In this document: one piece after another, positions 19,647-28,116 of the stretch
Numbering within the stretch: the stretch's first letter is position 1
Layout of the letters: each line of letters starts with the position of its first letter
Origin: Pseudomonas grimontii
GTDB taxonomy: Bacteria; Pseudomonadota; Gammaproteobacteria; Pseudomonadales; Pseudomonadaceae
NCBI RefSeq assembly: GCF_007858185.1
Contig: NZ_VFES01000011.1
Span: 176,282 to 240,281, forward strand
Direction: 5' to 3'
DNA: 64,000 nt
Notes under the pieces: model-generated
Seen by the model: only the letters and a program-made list of their open reading frames with translations
Databases searched by the model: none
What the model was told of the DNA's origin: nothing
Position numbers and translations under genes: made by a program

Positions 19647-20372
19647 CTATGTACCGATAGTCTGAATTTGCGACAGCTTGACGCTGCCCATGCCACCTGC
19701 AAGGTTCAGCAGCATTTCGCCGCCGGTCTTGCTCAACGTCACGCTGGTCACCGTTGCCGGCAACGAAGTCGCCATGGCTACCGATTCGCCTTTGTCGTTC
19801 TTGGTCGTCGCCGCGAAGGTGTAGGTGCCGGCTGGGGCAACCTCACCGTTGTCGTTCTTGCCATCCCAGATAAAGTCGGACGAACCCGCGCTTTGAGCAC
19901 CCATATCGATGGTGCGCACCACGTTGCCGTCTTTATCGGAGATCTTGATCGAGACGTTGCCCGTCGCCGCAGTCACCGCTACCGAACCGGTCATGCTCTT
20001 GCTCGTGTCCACCAAGGCCTTGTTGGTCTGGGTGATGATCGAGCGTCCTACCAGCGAAGAAGCCTGCAGCGCCTGCGAGGAGCTGAAGTTGCTGGAGATC
20101 GCATTGACCGAATCGTTCAGGGTATTGATGCCTTCCAGGCTGCTGAACTGCGCCAGCTGGGCCACGAATGCACCGTTGTCCTGAGGCGACAGCGGGTTCT
20201 GGTTTTTCAGCTGGGTCACCAGCAGTTGCAGGAACGCGTCCTTGCCCAGTGACTGGCTGCCCGTCGCGGTCTTGGTAGCGTCGGTGACGGTGGTATTGTC
20301 TGTGGCGGTCTTGACCTTGGAATTGAAAAGGTCCTGGACCGCCGAATTGGTCGTGGTATCAACGATGGCCAT
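19647..20372 (-). CDS. flgD: Flagellar hook cap / scaffolding protein FlgD
   Basis: 241 residues. FlgD caps the growing hook and is needed to add FlgE. The N-terminal signature LGKDAFLQLLVTQLKNQNPLSP followed by QDNGAFVAQLAQFSSLEG is diagnostic. The C-terminal half holds the FLgD_Ig-like segment (NVSIKISDKDGNVVRTIDMG) and a tudor-like end. It lies 16 bp after flgC in the same operon. Confidence 0.96.
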   Translation of the reverse strand: MAIVDTTTNSAVQDLFNSKVKTATDNTTVTDATKTATGSQSLGKDAFLQLLVTQLKNQNPLSPQDNGAFVAQLAQFSSLEGINTLNDSVNAISSNFSSSQALQASSLVGRSIITQTNKALVDTSKSMTGSVAVTAATGNVSIKISDKDGNVVRTIDMGAQSAGSSDFIWDGKNDNGEVAPAGTYTFAATTKNDKGESVAMATSLPATVTSVTLSKTGGEMLLNLAGGMGSVKLSQIQTIGT

Positions 20373-20388
20373 TATTTGGCGCCCCTTA

Positions 20389-20832
20389 TCACTGACCCAG
20401 GGTCAGGACCTTCTGCATCATGGTTTTGGCGGTGTTCATCATTTCCGCGTTGGTCTGGAACGAGCGGCTGGCGGAGATCATGTCTGCCATTTCCTCGACC
20501 ACGTTGACGTTCGGGTAATAGACATAACCCTTTTCGTTCGCGGCAGGATGGTTCGGCTCGTAACGGGCCTCGAGGTTGCTCTGGTCTTCGACCACGCCGA
20601 GCACCTGCACGCCCTGACCGGCTGCGTCCTGGTTCTGGAACAGCGAATCGCTGCCGCCGCTCTGGCCGCCCTGGAACATGGTGGCGAACACCGGGTGACG
20701 GGCGCGATAGGTCTGGTCGATGCTCGAAGACACAGTCTCGGCGTTGGCGATGTTACTGGCGACGGTGTTCAAGCGCGTGGTCTGCGCGCTCATGCCACTG
20801 CCGGCAATATTGAAAACACTGGACAGGGACAT
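20389..20832 (-). CDS. flgC: Flagellar proximal rod protein FlgC
   Basis: 147 residues, the family length. N-terminal rod motif FNIAGSGMSAQTTRLNTVASNIANAET and C-terminal VEEMADMISASRSFQTNAEMMNTAK are characteristic. It forms part of the rod that crosses the periplasm. Only 3 bp separate it from the flgB stop. Confidence 0.96.
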   Translation of the reverse strand: MSLSSVFNIAGSGMSAQTTRLNTVASNIANAETVSSSIDQTYRARHPVFATMFQGGQSGGSDSLFQNQDAAGQGVQVLGVVEDQSNLEARYEPNHPAANEKGYVYYPNVNVVEEMADMISASRSFQTNAEMMNTAKTMMQKVLTLGQ

Positions 20833-20835
20833 GGC

Positions 20836-21243
20836 TTACTCTCCACGCAGGGCTGACATCAGCCCTTTGAATTTACTGTTGAGCAGGGTAAAGCTGGCCT
20901 GAAAGTTCACCGAGTTCTCGGCGTAGGCCGATTGCTCCAGCTGGGCGTCGACAGTGTTCTGGTCGATCGACGGCTGCATCGGCGTGCGATACAGCAGCGA
21001 CTCGTCACCACTGCTCAGGCCTTGCGCTTCGATATGACGACTGTTGGTCATGTTCAAGGCGAAGGTGCCGTTCTTGGTCTTGTCCTGCTGTGCGGCGAGC
21101 ACGGCGGAGAAGTCCAGGTCCCGAGCCTTGTAGTTCGGGGTATCGGCGTTGGCAATGTTGTTGGCCAGGACTTCGGCACGCTGAGCGCGGAAGCCCAGGG
21201 CTTGTTCGTGGATACCGAGCGCTTTATCGAAGCTGATGCTCAT
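20836..21243 (-). CDS. flgB: Flagellar proximal rod protein FlgB
   Basis: 135 residues from MSISFDKALGIHEQALGFRA. The rod motif RAEVLANNIANADTPNYKARDLDF near 22-45 identifies it. The open frame extends 43 codons further upstream, but that stretch overlaps the sigma-54 promoter, so the ATG at 21243 is the start. First gene of flgBCDE. Confidence 0.95.
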   Translation of the reverse strand: MSISFDKALGIHEQALGFRAQRAEVLANNIANADTPNYKARDLDFSAVLAAQQDKTKNGTFALNMTNSRHIEAQGLSSGDESLLYRTPMQPSIDQNTVDAQLEQSAYAENSVNFQASFTLLNSKFKGLMSALRGE

Positions 21244-21287
21244 GGCGGAAACCTTTAGGCTGACCTGCTGTTCGTTAACAGGGTTAT

Positions 21288-21304
21288 AGCAAGGCGCATG
21301 CCAA
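21288..21304 (-). promoter_or_regulatory. Sigma-54 promoter of flgBCDE
   Basis: On the minus strand TTGGCATGCGCCTTGCT matches TTGGCAC-N5-TTGC with GG-N10-GC spacing. It lies about 45 nt before the flgB ATG, as expected for an RpoN-dependent rod/hook operon. Confidence 0.8.
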
Positions 21305-21392
21305 TATCTGATAACCCCGTAAATCAAGGGGTTGCGAGGAGCTTGCCGGCGGCAATGCCAGAAAAGCGGCAACGGGTTTCCGCGTGGCGCCA

Positions 21393-21421
21393 GTAAAGCG
21401 GCAATGGGGAGTTGCCGCTTT
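21393..21421. other. Hairpin between cheR and flgB
   Basis: AAAGCGGCAA pairs with TTGCCGCTTT around a short loop; part of the arm is repeated at 21363-21372. There is no clear T-run, so it is probably an RNA-stabilising stem rather than an intrinsic terminator for cheR. Confidence 0.45.
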
Positions 21422-21443
21422 CATCAACTTTGCCGCAGAAACA

Positions 21444-21475
21444 AATGTGGGAGGGGGCTTGCCCCCTCCCACATT
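21444..21475. repeat. Compact REP palindrome
   Basis: AATGTGGGAGGGGGCTTGCC followed by its inverse makes a nearly perfect 32-bp palindrome, two REP arms joined without the usual 40-50 bp spacer. It lies 20 bp after the cheR stop. Confidence 0.85.
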
Positions 21476-21494
21476 CTTGACCGCGTCCGCTTTA

Positions 21495-22322
21495 TTACTT
21501 GGCCTGGTAGATGATCCCCGGACTGCACTGCACCATCTGGAAATGATCCGGCAGGCCATTGAGCGCCTCGGATGCACCGAGGAACAGGTAGCCGCCACGC
21601 TTGAGGGTGCCGTGGATGCGCAACAGGATGTCCTTCTTCACTTCGGCCGAGAAGTAGATCAGCACATTGCGGCAGAACACCATGTCGAACTTGCCCAGGC
21701 TGGCGTAGCTGTCGAGCAGGTTGAACGAGCGAAACTCCACGCGACTCTTGATCGGCGCCTTGACCGCCCAACGCCCTGCCCCTTTCGGGTCGAAGTAACG
21801 TTGCAGGCGTTCCTGGGACAAACCACGGCCCAGGGCGAGGCTGTCGTACTCGCCGGTCTTGCAGTTGGTGAGCATGGTGCCGGACAGGTCGGTGGCGACG
21901 ATCTGCGCCCCGGCTTTAAGCTGGCCCATGTTGGTCCGCTCGAACTCATCGATGGACATCGAAATCGAGTACGGTTCCTGACCCGAGGAGCAGGCGGCCG
22001 ACCAGATACGCAAGCGCTGGCCCGGGCTGGCCTTGATGGCCTCCGGCAGCACTTTGCTCTTGAGCACTTCAAAGGGGTAGGTATCGCGAAACCACAGGGT
22101 TTCGTTGGTGGTCATGGCATCGACCACCATCTCCTTGAGGCCACTGCGCGGCTGCCCCTGGATCCGTTGAACCAACTCGCCCAGGGACTTGATGCCCTGC
22201 TGCTCCATCAGTTTGTTAAGACGGCTGGATACCAGGTATTGCTTGTTTTCACCGAGCAATATGCCACAGGCTTTTTCCAGGAAGACCCGGAACTGTTCAA
22301 AATCCAAATTACCCGTAGACAC
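21495..22322 (-). CDS. cheR: Chemotaxis protein methyltransferase CheR
   Basis: 275 residues. It methylates glutamates of chemoreceptors with S-adenosylmethionine. The N-terminal helical CheR_N part (1-75) precedes the SAM-binding fold with RIWSAACSSGQEPYSISM, IVATDLSG, and FDMVFCRNVLIYFS. C-terminus SEALNGLPDHFQMVQ is typical. It lies 42 bp after cheV on the same strand, so the two are likely cotranscribed. Confidence 0.95.
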   Translation of the reverse strand: MSTGNLDFEQFRVFLEKACGILLGENKQYLVSSRLNKLMEQQGIKSLGELVQRIQGQPRSGLKEMVVDAMTTNETLWFRDTYPFEVLKSKVLPEAIKASPGQRLRIWSAACSSGQEPYSISMSIDEFERTNMGQLKAGAQIVATDLSGTMLTNCKTGEYDSLALGRGLSQERLQRYFDPKGAGRWAVKAPIKSRVEFRSFNLLDSYASLGKFDMVFCRNVLIYFSAEVKKDILLRIHGTLKRGGYLFLGASEALNGLPDHFQMVQCSPGIIYQAK

Positions 22323-22364
22323 TGATACCGCCTCTAAAATCGTATGACCGCCAGGGGAAAAACC

Positions 22365-23297
22365 CTAGCTGTGATCTGCTGCCTTGATCCGGTCGACTAC
22401 CCGGGATGCCAGGTCATCAGGGCGGAATTTGGCAAGGAAGTCATCGGCACCGACCTTCTTGACCATCGCCTGATTGAATACGCCCGACAACGAAGTATGC
22501 AGGATGATATGCAATTTTTGCATGCGTGGATCGCTGCGTATCTCAGCAGTGAGGGTATAGCCGTCCATTTCCGGCATCTCGATGTCGGAGATCATCATCA
22601 AGAATTCTTCTTCCGGCTTCTTGCCTTCATCCACCAGCTTGCGCAGGTAATCCAGGGCTTGGCGACCATCATTGAGCGCCACAACCTCCACGCCGACGGT
22701 TTGCAGGCAGCGTGTCACCTGTTTACGCGCCACCGAGGAGTCATCCACCGTGAGCACTCGCAGCGAGACCGCCTTGTGCGCCGTTTCGGCGTCTACCACA
22801 CCCACGGAAATCGATTCCGAGGTGGGCGCGACTTCGGCGAGGATCTTCTCCACGTCGATGATTTCCACCAACTGGTTATCGACCCGCGTCACCGCCGTGA
22901 GGTAGTGATCGCGCCCGGTGCCCTTGGGCGGCGGATGGATCTCTTCCCAGTTCATGTTGACGATACGTTCCACCGAGCGCACCAGGAAACCCTGGGTCTT
23001 GGTGTTGTACTCGGTAATGATCACGAACGGATTCTCGCGATCCTGCAGGCCAGCCGAACCGGTGGCCAGGGCCAGGTCAAGAATCGGGATGGTCGCGCCA
23101 CGGATATTGGCGACGCCGCACACCACCGGGCTGGACTTGGGCATGATCGTCAGCTTCGGGCATTGCAACACTTCCCGCACTTTGAACACGTTAATGCCAT
23201 ACAGCTGCTTGCCATCCAGGCGAAAAAGCAGCAACTCCAGGCGATTCTGCCCTACCAGCTGTGTGCGCTGGTTTACTGAATCCATTACTCCTGCCAT
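22365..23297 (-). CDS. cheV: Chemotaxis coupling protein CheV (CheW-receiver fusion)
   Basis: 310 residues. The CheW domain (about 15-155) contains LYGINVFKVREVL, GVANIRGATIPILDL and FLVRSVERIVNMNW. The receiver domain (about 178-305) has VLTVDDSSVARKQ, the phosphoacceptor Asp in MMISDIEMPEMDGYTL and Lys in DDFLAKF. It couples receptors to CheA and may buffer phosphate. Both the ATG at 23297 (AGGAG 8 nt upstream) and an internal ATG at 23285 (AGGAG 2-3 nt upstream) are possible starts; the longer form is given. Confidence 0.93.
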   Translation of the reverse strand: MAGVMDSVNQRTQLVGQNRLELLLFRLDGKQLYGINVFKVREVLQCPKLTIMPKSSPVVCGVANIRGATIPILDLALATGSAGLQDRENPFVIITEYNTKTQGFLVRSVERIVNMNWEEIHPPPKGTGRDHYLTAVTRVDNQLVEIIDVEKILAEVAPTSESISVGVVDAETAHKAVSLRVLTVDDSSVARKQVTRCLQTVGVEVVALNDGRQALDYLRKLVDEGKKPEEEFLMMISDIEMPEMDGYTLTAEIRSDPRMQKLHIILHTSLSGVFNQAMVKKVGADDFLAKFRPDDLASRVVDRIKAADHS

Positions 23298-23360
23298 GCC
23301 ATGACTCCTACGCTAAAACCTTTGGCTATACCTACAAGGGCGACGCGCCCCCAACACTAA

Positions 23361-23377
23361 ACGGCACGAGCTTTGCT
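23361..23377 (+). promoter_or_regulatory. Sigma-54 promoter of flgA
   Basis: ACGGCACGAGCTTTGCT has the GG-N10-GC core (GG 23363-23364, GC 23375-23376). Transcription would start near 23388, two bases before the annotated flgA ATG. Confidence 0.65.
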
Positions 23378-23389
23378 ATTTGTTGAATT

Positions 23390-24154
23390 ATGGACATTAA
23401 AACGACAGTTTCCCGACGCCTTCACCTGACACGGTTTTGCAGATTGCTCTGCGTACCGCTGGCACTGCTCGCCTTCAGCCTGGGCGCCACGGCCCGTGCC
23501 GAGAACGTCACCTTGCCTGATCTACTTATCGGCGTCACTCAGGGCTTTCTTGAGTTCACTGTAGAAGATTATCTGGCGACCACACAGACGCCGGGGCGTT
23601 ATGAAATCCAGGTCAACCAGTTGGACCCACGCCTGCGCATGCCGATGTGCGACAAGGAATTGACAGCCACCCTGGAAAGCCCCGCCCAACCGATCGGGCG
23701 CGTGACGGTCAAGGTACGCTGCGAAGGCGCCTCGCCCTGGACCGTGTTCGTGCCGGCCCAGGTCAAATTGTTCCGTGAAGTGGTGGTGGTTGCTCGCCCG
23801 CTGAAACGCACGGGCATCATCGGTTTTGAGGACGTTGTACTGCGTGAACGCGATATCAGCCAGATCAACCAGGGCTACCTGACATCCCTGGACCAGGCGA
23901 TCGGACAGAAATTGACCCGACCAGTGGTCACCGATCAGGTCATTACCCTGGTGCATCTGGAACAGGCCGAGGTCATTCGCAAGGGCGATCAGGTGGTGAT
24001 CTCCGCCAGCAGCGGCGGTTTAAACGTGAAAATGCCGGGCGAAGCATTGTCCAACGGCGGCATGAGCGAACAGATTCGGGTCAAGAACCTCAACTCCAAC
24101 CGCGTGATCAAGGCGCGGGTGACAGCCCCAGGGCAAGTCGAGGTCGCGTTATAG
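23390..24154 (+). CDS. flgA: Flagella basal body P-ring formation protein FlgA
   Basis: 254 residues. A signal peptide is evident (basic MDIKTTVSRRLHLTRF, hydrophobic CVPLALLAFSL, cleavage near ATARA-EN at about 38). The mature part holds the SAF-like domain and the FlgA end DQVVISASSGGLNVKMPGEA, with GVIRVKNLNSNRVIKA-type sequence near the C-terminus. FlgA is the periplasmic chaperone for P-ring assembly. No ribosome site precedes the ATG, and the predicted sigma-54 start leaves a leader of about 2 nt. It heads flgA-flgM-flgN-flgZ, although flgM has its own promoter. Confidence 0.93.
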   Translation: MDIKTTVSRRLHLTRFCRLLCVPLALLAFSLGATARAENVTLPDLLIGVTQGFLEFTVEDYLATTQTPGRYEIQVNQLDPRLRMPMCDKELTATLESPAQPIGRVTVKVRCEGASPWTVFVPAQVKLFREVVVVARPLKRTGIIGFEDVVLRERDISQINQGYLTSLDQAIGQKLTRPVVTDQVITLVHLEQAEVIRKGDQVVISASSGGLNVKMPGEALSNGGMSEQIRVKNLNSNRVIKARVTAPGQVEVAL

Positions 24155-24231
24155 ATTACTGGTACAGGACGCTGGGTTTTCCTACACTGTGCACGAGAAG
24201 CGCCGTGCGGAGATTTATTGTCATTCGCGCC

Positions 24232-24258
24232 TAAAGTTTGTCAGGGTATGGCCGAAAA
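24232..24258 (+). promoter_or_regulatory. FliA (sigma-28) promoter of flgMN
   Basis: TAAAGTTT (24232-24239), 11 bp, then GCCGAAAA (24251-24258), a near-consensus sigma-28 promoter (TAAAGTTT-N11-GCCGATAA). Confidence 0.85.
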
Positions 24259-24295
24259 CATGGCAAGCGTCCAAATACCCAGAGGTTTTTTTATC

Positions 24296-24619
24296 ATGGT
24301 CATCGATTTCAGCCGTTTGAATAACACCCCGACGACGTCAGGCACTACGCGCACCACCGGCACCAAGGACAGCGTAGAAGCCAAGGCCCCGGCGCTGCCC
24401 GCCAAGGCAGAACAGGCCAATGCCAGCCAAAGCGGGGAATCCGTACACCTGAGCAATGAGGCTCAACAGTTGCAGAAGGTCACTGACTCGCTGCGCGATC
24501 AACCGGTAGTCAATAAAGCCCGCGTGGCCGAATTGAAGCAGGCGATCGCCGATGGCAGCTATAAAGTCGACAGCAACCGTGTAGCCAGCAAGCTGCTTAA
24601 CTTCGAAGCCGAGCGCTAG
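24296..24619 (+). CDS. flgM: Anti-sigma-28 factor FlgM
   Basis: 107 residues from MVIDFSRLNNTPTTSG. FlgM binds and holds FliA until the hook is complete, then is exported. The C-terminal helices with VNKARVAELKQAIADGSYKVD and SKLLNFE are the FliA-binding part; the N-terminal half is disordered Thr/Ala/Glu-rich. The open frame reaches 26 codons upstream, but that part lies within and just after the FliA promoter; the ATG at 24296 follows an AGAGG site. The FliA promoter upstream closes a feedback loop. Confidence 0.95.
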   Translation: MVIDFSRLNNTPTTSGTTRTTGTKDSVEAKAPALPAKAEQANASQSGESVHLSNEAQQLQKVTDSLRDQPVVNKARVAELKQAIADGSYKVDSNRVASKLLNFEAER

Positions 24620-24667
24620 GCAAAGGCCTGCGCAGGGCTTTTGGACGCTTAAAACCCAAGGCCAGCC

Positions 24668-25138
24668 ATGCATCACGACGAACATTTGCTTCAACTGATC
24701 ATTGATGATCTAGCGCCGACGCAACAGTTGCTCGAGCTGCTCAAAGAAGAATCCCTGGCCCTCTATGGCCGGGACATGCCGCTGCTGGAAGAAATTCTGG
24801 CGCGCAAACAGTCGTTGATCGTCCTGCTGGAACAGCACGGCAAAAAACGCAGCCAGATCCTCATCAGCCTCGGCCTGCCGGCAGACCACGACGGCCTGGC
24901 GCAGTTGGCCAGTCACTCCTCGGTCGGCGATCAACTCTTGGCCCAGAGCAAAGAGCTCAACCAATTGCTCGCCCAGTGCCAGGAAGCCAACCTGCTTAAT
25001 GGTCAGTCGATCCAGCTTCAGCAAGCTACGACCGCCAACCAGTTGCGTATACTCCACGGCGGAGAGCCTCCGGCACTCTATAACGCCCAGGGCTCCACCT
25101 CGCGCCTGGTCAAGCCAAGCACCCGCAGCCAAGCCTGA
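24668..25138 (+). CDS. flgN: Flagellar export chaperone FlgN
   Basis: 156 residues, mostly helical with Leu heptads (LLQLIIDDLAPTQQLLELLKEE; LEEILARKQSLIVLLEQHGKKR). FlgN binds hook-associated proteins FlgK and FlgL for export. It starts 48 bp after flgM, likely in the same transcript. The C-terminal 30 residues are polar and probably unstructured. Confidence 0.92.
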   Translation: MHHDEHLLQLIIDDLAPTQQLLELLKEESLALYGRDMPLLEEILARKQSLIVLLEQHGKKRSQILISLGLPADHDGLAQLASHSSVGDQLLAQSKELNQLLAQCQEANLLNGQSIQLQQATTANQLRILHGGEPPALYNAQGSTSRLVKPSTRSQA

Positions 25139-25234
25139 CACCGGTTTACAGCGCGCCCTATCCAAGGCCCGTCACATGCTGGCAAAATGCCGGCTCTTGC
25201 GTGTAGTCGTATTTTGTCTGGAGATGGAAGAACC

Positions 25235-25984
25235 GTGTTCAACGCCCTTAATGCGGAAGATGCTCCGCAGCCACCCAAGGTCCTCACCACGCCTCTGGAA
25301 ATCGCCGGCACCTTGCGGATGCTGCAAGACAGCCATGACCCGCTGATCATCACCTTCCACGAACGCAGCCAGCGCTTCCAAAGCTATCTGGTGGACGTCA
25401 ACCGCGACAGCAACATGCTGGCGCTGGACGAAATGATCCCCCGTGACGGCGAGCGTTACCTCGAAAACGGCGAACCCTTTCGCATCGAAGGCTTCCATGA
25501 TGGCGTACGCGTCGCCTGGGAAAGCAACGGCACCCTGAGCATCAGCGAAAAAGGCGGCCACCGTATCTACACCGGCAGCCTGCCGGACGAGGTGGTCTAC
25601 CATCAGCGTCGCAACGCCTTCCGCGCCGCACTGAAGCTGGCGCAACTGGTGAATATCGAGCTGGGCGGCGAGAAACTACAGGCGCCGGTCAACGGCAAAC
25701 TGCTGGATATTTCCGCCACCGGTTGCAAATTGCGTTTTGAAGGCGATATTTCCGAGCGCCTGCAACTGGGCCAGGTCTACGACCGCTTTGTCGCAGCCCT
25801 GTCGTTTGGCAGCATGACCACCGCTGTTGAACTGCGATACCTGCACTTCGAAGAAAGGATCAACACGACCTTTGCCGGTGTGCGCTTCCACAACATGAGT
25901 GGTTTGGTGCAACGTCAGGTCGAGCGCTTTGTGTACCAACTGCAGCGTGAAGCCCGACGGTTCGACAAAGACGACGATTTTTAA
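25235..25984 (+). CDS. flgZ: Flagellar brake protein FlgZ (YcgR-type, PilZ domain)
   Basis: 249 residues from GTG 25235, which has GGAGATGGAAG upstream; an ATG 16 codons earlier lacks a site. The N-terminal YcgR domain (1-115) precedes a PilZ domain with the c-di-GMP-binding RxxxR in HQRRNAFRA (about 121-130) and DISATGCKL (about 157-166). On binding c-di-GMP such proteins slow the flagellar motor and reduce swimming. It follows flgN, as in other fluorescent pseudomonads. Confidence 0.93.
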   Translation: MFNALNAEDAPQPPKVLTTPLEIAGTLRMLQDSHDPLIITFHERSQRFQSYLVDVNRDSNMLALDEMIPRDGERYLENGEPFRIEGFHDGVRVAWESNGTLSISEKGGHRIYTGSLPDEVVYHQRRNAFRAALKLAQLVNIELGGEKLQAPVNGKLLDISATGCKLRFEGDISERLQLGQVYDRFVAALSFGSMTTAVELRYLHFEERINTTFAGVRFHNMSGLVQRQVERFVYQLQREARRFDKDDDF

Positions 25985-26001
25985 TCCTTAACGATCGCAG
26001 C

Positions 26002-26039
26002 AAAAAAACGGGCAGACCCTTTGGGATCTGCCCGTTTTT
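26002..26039. terminator. Bidirectional terminator between flgZ and the MFS gene
   Basis: ACGGGCAGA pairs with TCTGCCCGT around a short loop (ACGGGCAGACCC / GGGATCTGCCCGT), with an A-run on the left and a T-run on the right. It serves flgZ on plus and the transporter on minus. Confidence 0.9.
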
Positions 26040-26043
26040 GCTT

Positions 26044-27426
26044 TCAGGGCCGCGCCCTGCTCAAGTCGTGGGGATGTTCCTCCGGCCCCAGGGGCTCGGG
26101 TGGCCCTTCGAAGGCGGGCTCATCCACCGGTGGCGCGGGATCGACCTGCGGCTCGGGATCGGGGGCAGTTTGCATCTGCTCCTGCACCACCTGCTCATCG
26201 ACCCGCGGGTCCAGCGCAGCCACCAGCGGCGAACTCGACATACTGTCGGGCATTGCCACATGATGCAGAGGGGCATCTTCCACCTGGTGCAGGTTGGTCA
26301 CCGCCTTAGGCCGGATTCGCCACACCAGGATCAGCGCGCACAGGCTGAAAAATGCGTACAGCATCTGGCTGCCAAACAGCTTCATCACCACACCCGCCAG
26401 CAACGGCCCGACACTGGCGCCGATACCGTAGGTCACCAACAGCATGGCCGTCAGCGATACCCGACGATCCCCTTCCACATGGTCGTTGGAAAACGCCACG
26501 GCCAATGGGTACAGGCAAAACTGTACGAGGGAACACAGGAAGCCCGCGACAAACAGCACTTCCAACGGCACCTGGGTCATGATTGCCAGCGGCAGTGCAG
26601 CCACCGCCAGGCACAAGGCGAAACAGCGGATCAGCAGCGCGCGATCATAACGATCCGATAACCAGCCTAACGGCCACTGCACCAGCAACCCGGCAAAAAT
26701 GCAGCTACCCATGAACAGACCCACCTGTTCGGTGCTCAACCCTTGCTGGGAGGCATAAAGCGGCGCCAGACCGTAGAACGAACCGACGATCAAGCCAGCC
26801 CCCAACACCGTACTCAGCGACTGCGGCACGCGCTTGATAAAGAAGCGCGGCTCCATCGGCGCAGGATGCAGGGCTGCCGGGTGAATGCGTCGAGTCATGG
26901 CCACCGGCACCAGGCACAGGGCGAAGCACAGCGCCACCAGCATCAGCAGCTCAAGACCAAGCTGGGGATGCATCACCAGTATCAATTGGCCCAATACCAG
27001 CCCCAGGTAGGAGGCGATCATATAACCACTGAACACTACGCCACGCTGCTTGGCATCTGCCTGCTCATTGAGCCAGCTTTCGATGACCATGTACTGGCAC
27101 ATCATCCCCAGGCCCACGATCATCCGCAGCACAATCCAGGCCGGCAACCAATCGATCAGGCCATGGCCCAGCACCGCTGCGCCGACAATCCCGGCACAGG
27201 TGGCGTAAGCACGGATATGCCCGACCCGGGCAATCAGGCGATGCCCGATCTTGCCACCCAGCACCAGGCCAAAGTAGTTGGCTGCCATCAGCGCACCCAC
27301 CCACAGGCTGTCGACATGGTCGGCCGCCAGGCGCAAGGCCAGGTATGTACTGAGCAGGCCGGAGCCAATCAGCATCATCAAGGAGGCGAAATAAAGGGCT
27401 CGAAAAGATTTCCAGATCTGGCGCAT
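26044..27426 (-). CDS. YcaD-like major facilitator superfamily transporter
   Basis: 460 residues with about 12 hydrophobic helices over residues 10-385. Features: an acidic-Gly-rich first loop (GKIGHRLIARVG near 58-70), VIESWLNEQADAKQRG near 114-130 as in YcaD-type MFS proteins, and PLGWLSDRYDR in the second half. The last 75 residues form a Pro/Glu-rich cytoplasmic tail (DPEPQVDPAPPVDEPAFEGP) not needed for transport. Substrate unknown. It ends five bases after the shared terminator. Confidence 0.85.
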   Translation of the reverse strand: MRQIWKSFRALYFASLMMLIGSGLLSTYLALRLAADHVDSLWVGALMAANYFGLVLGGKIGHRLIARVGHIRAYATCAGIVGAAVLGHGLIDWLPAWIVLRMIVGLGMMCQYMVIESWLNEQADAKQRGVVFSGYMIASYLGLVLGQLILVMHPQLGLELLMLVALCFALCLVPVAMTRRIHPAALHPAPMEPRFFIKRVPQSLSTVLGAGLIVGSFYGLAPLYASQQGLSTEQVGLFMGSCIFAGLLVQWPLGWLSDRYDRALLIRCFALCLAVAALPLAIMTQVPLEVLFVAGFLCSLVQFCLYPLAVAFSNDHVEGDRRVSLTAMLLVTYGIGASVGPLLAGVVMKLFGSQMLYAFFSLCALILVWRIRPKAVTNLHQVEDAPLHHVAMPDSMSSSPLVAALDPRVDEQVVQEQMQTAPDPEPQVDPAPPVDEPAFEGPPEPLGPEEHPHDLSRARP

Positions 27427-27658
27427 CGGCGTTCCGAGCGGCTCCTTGCGGTGAGAGACAGGGCTATCGGCATGATAGTCCCGGGTGACCGGGTCCGGAC
27501 AGGCAACATGCGCTGTTTCCGGGGATTATTTTGCTTACAGCTCAGACGCTGTCGGATGGCGCGCAAGGTACATAGTTGCGACAAATACATCACAGCACCT
27601 GCTGTGAACCTTGATCGGCGGCAAGGTTCGACCCATGTGCAAAAAGATCGAGCGCCCA

Positions 27659-27695
27659 CAAAAAAGCCCCGCCAGGAGGTTCTGTTCGGGGCTTT
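27659..27695 (-). terminator. Terminator of tRNA-Arg(CCT)
   Basis: On the minus strand AAAGCCCCG pairs with CGGGGCTTT, followed by T6, starting about 18 bp after the tRNA 3' end. Confidence 0.8.
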
Positions 27696-27713
27696 CTTCA
27701 CGGGCTTGGAATC

Positions 27714-27790
27714 TGGTGTCCCAGGGCCGGTTCGAACGGCCAACCTTCCCCTTAGGAGGGGGATGCTCTATCCAATTGAGCTACTGGGAC
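27714..27790 (-). tRNA. tRNA-Arg (anticodon CCT)
   Basis: A 77-nt cloverleaf including encoded CCA. Acceptor GTCCCAG/CTGGGAC, D arm GCTC...GAGC, anticodon stem TCCCC/GGGGA with loop CTCCTAA (anticodon CCT), and T arm with GGTTCGAACC-type loop (GTTCGAAC). It reads AGG codons. Confidence 0.97.
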
Positions 27791-28046
27791 AAATGACCGC
27801 CATCAGGCCAAGGGCACTGCGACGGACGGCGTGCATGTTAACGGCCGAGTTGGGTTTTGTCATGTCGTCCGTGGGCTTTTTGAGTGTAGGCCGAGCCTTG
27901 CCGGAGCGATGGCGGTTTCGCCCCGCAAATACGGACACCTGGCCTTATCGTGCAAAATGCACTAACCCAAAATGCCAGCATTGCAAATTGCAACCTTTCG
28001 GCCCTGCAAAACAAACTCAAGCCATTGATTTTATTGAATTAATATA

Positions 28047-28063
28047 TTGGCACGACACCTGCA
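28047..28063 (+). promoter_or_regulatory. Sigma-54 promoter of two small membrane-protein genes
   Basis: TTGGCACGACACCTGCA matches the RpoN consensus TTGGCAC-N5-TTGCA at all but one base, with GG-N10-GC spacing. Upstream, two adjacent TTGCAA hexamers (27981-27993) could be an activator site. Start predicted near 28074. Confidence 0.8.
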
Positions 28064-28116
28064 ATAGTTCTCCTACAAAACCCACCCAGCCAAGGCGTTA
28101 AACGGAGAACATGACC

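Noticed and set aside
24218..24295. Longer N-terminus of flgM
   Set aside because: It overlaps the FliA promoter, so it would not be transcribed from it; the ATG at 24296 has its own ribosome site.
26743..28101. 452-codon plus-strand frame across the MFS gene, tRNA-Arg and promoter
   Set aside because: It crosses a tRNA and its terminator and is mostly antisense to a transporter; not a protein gene.
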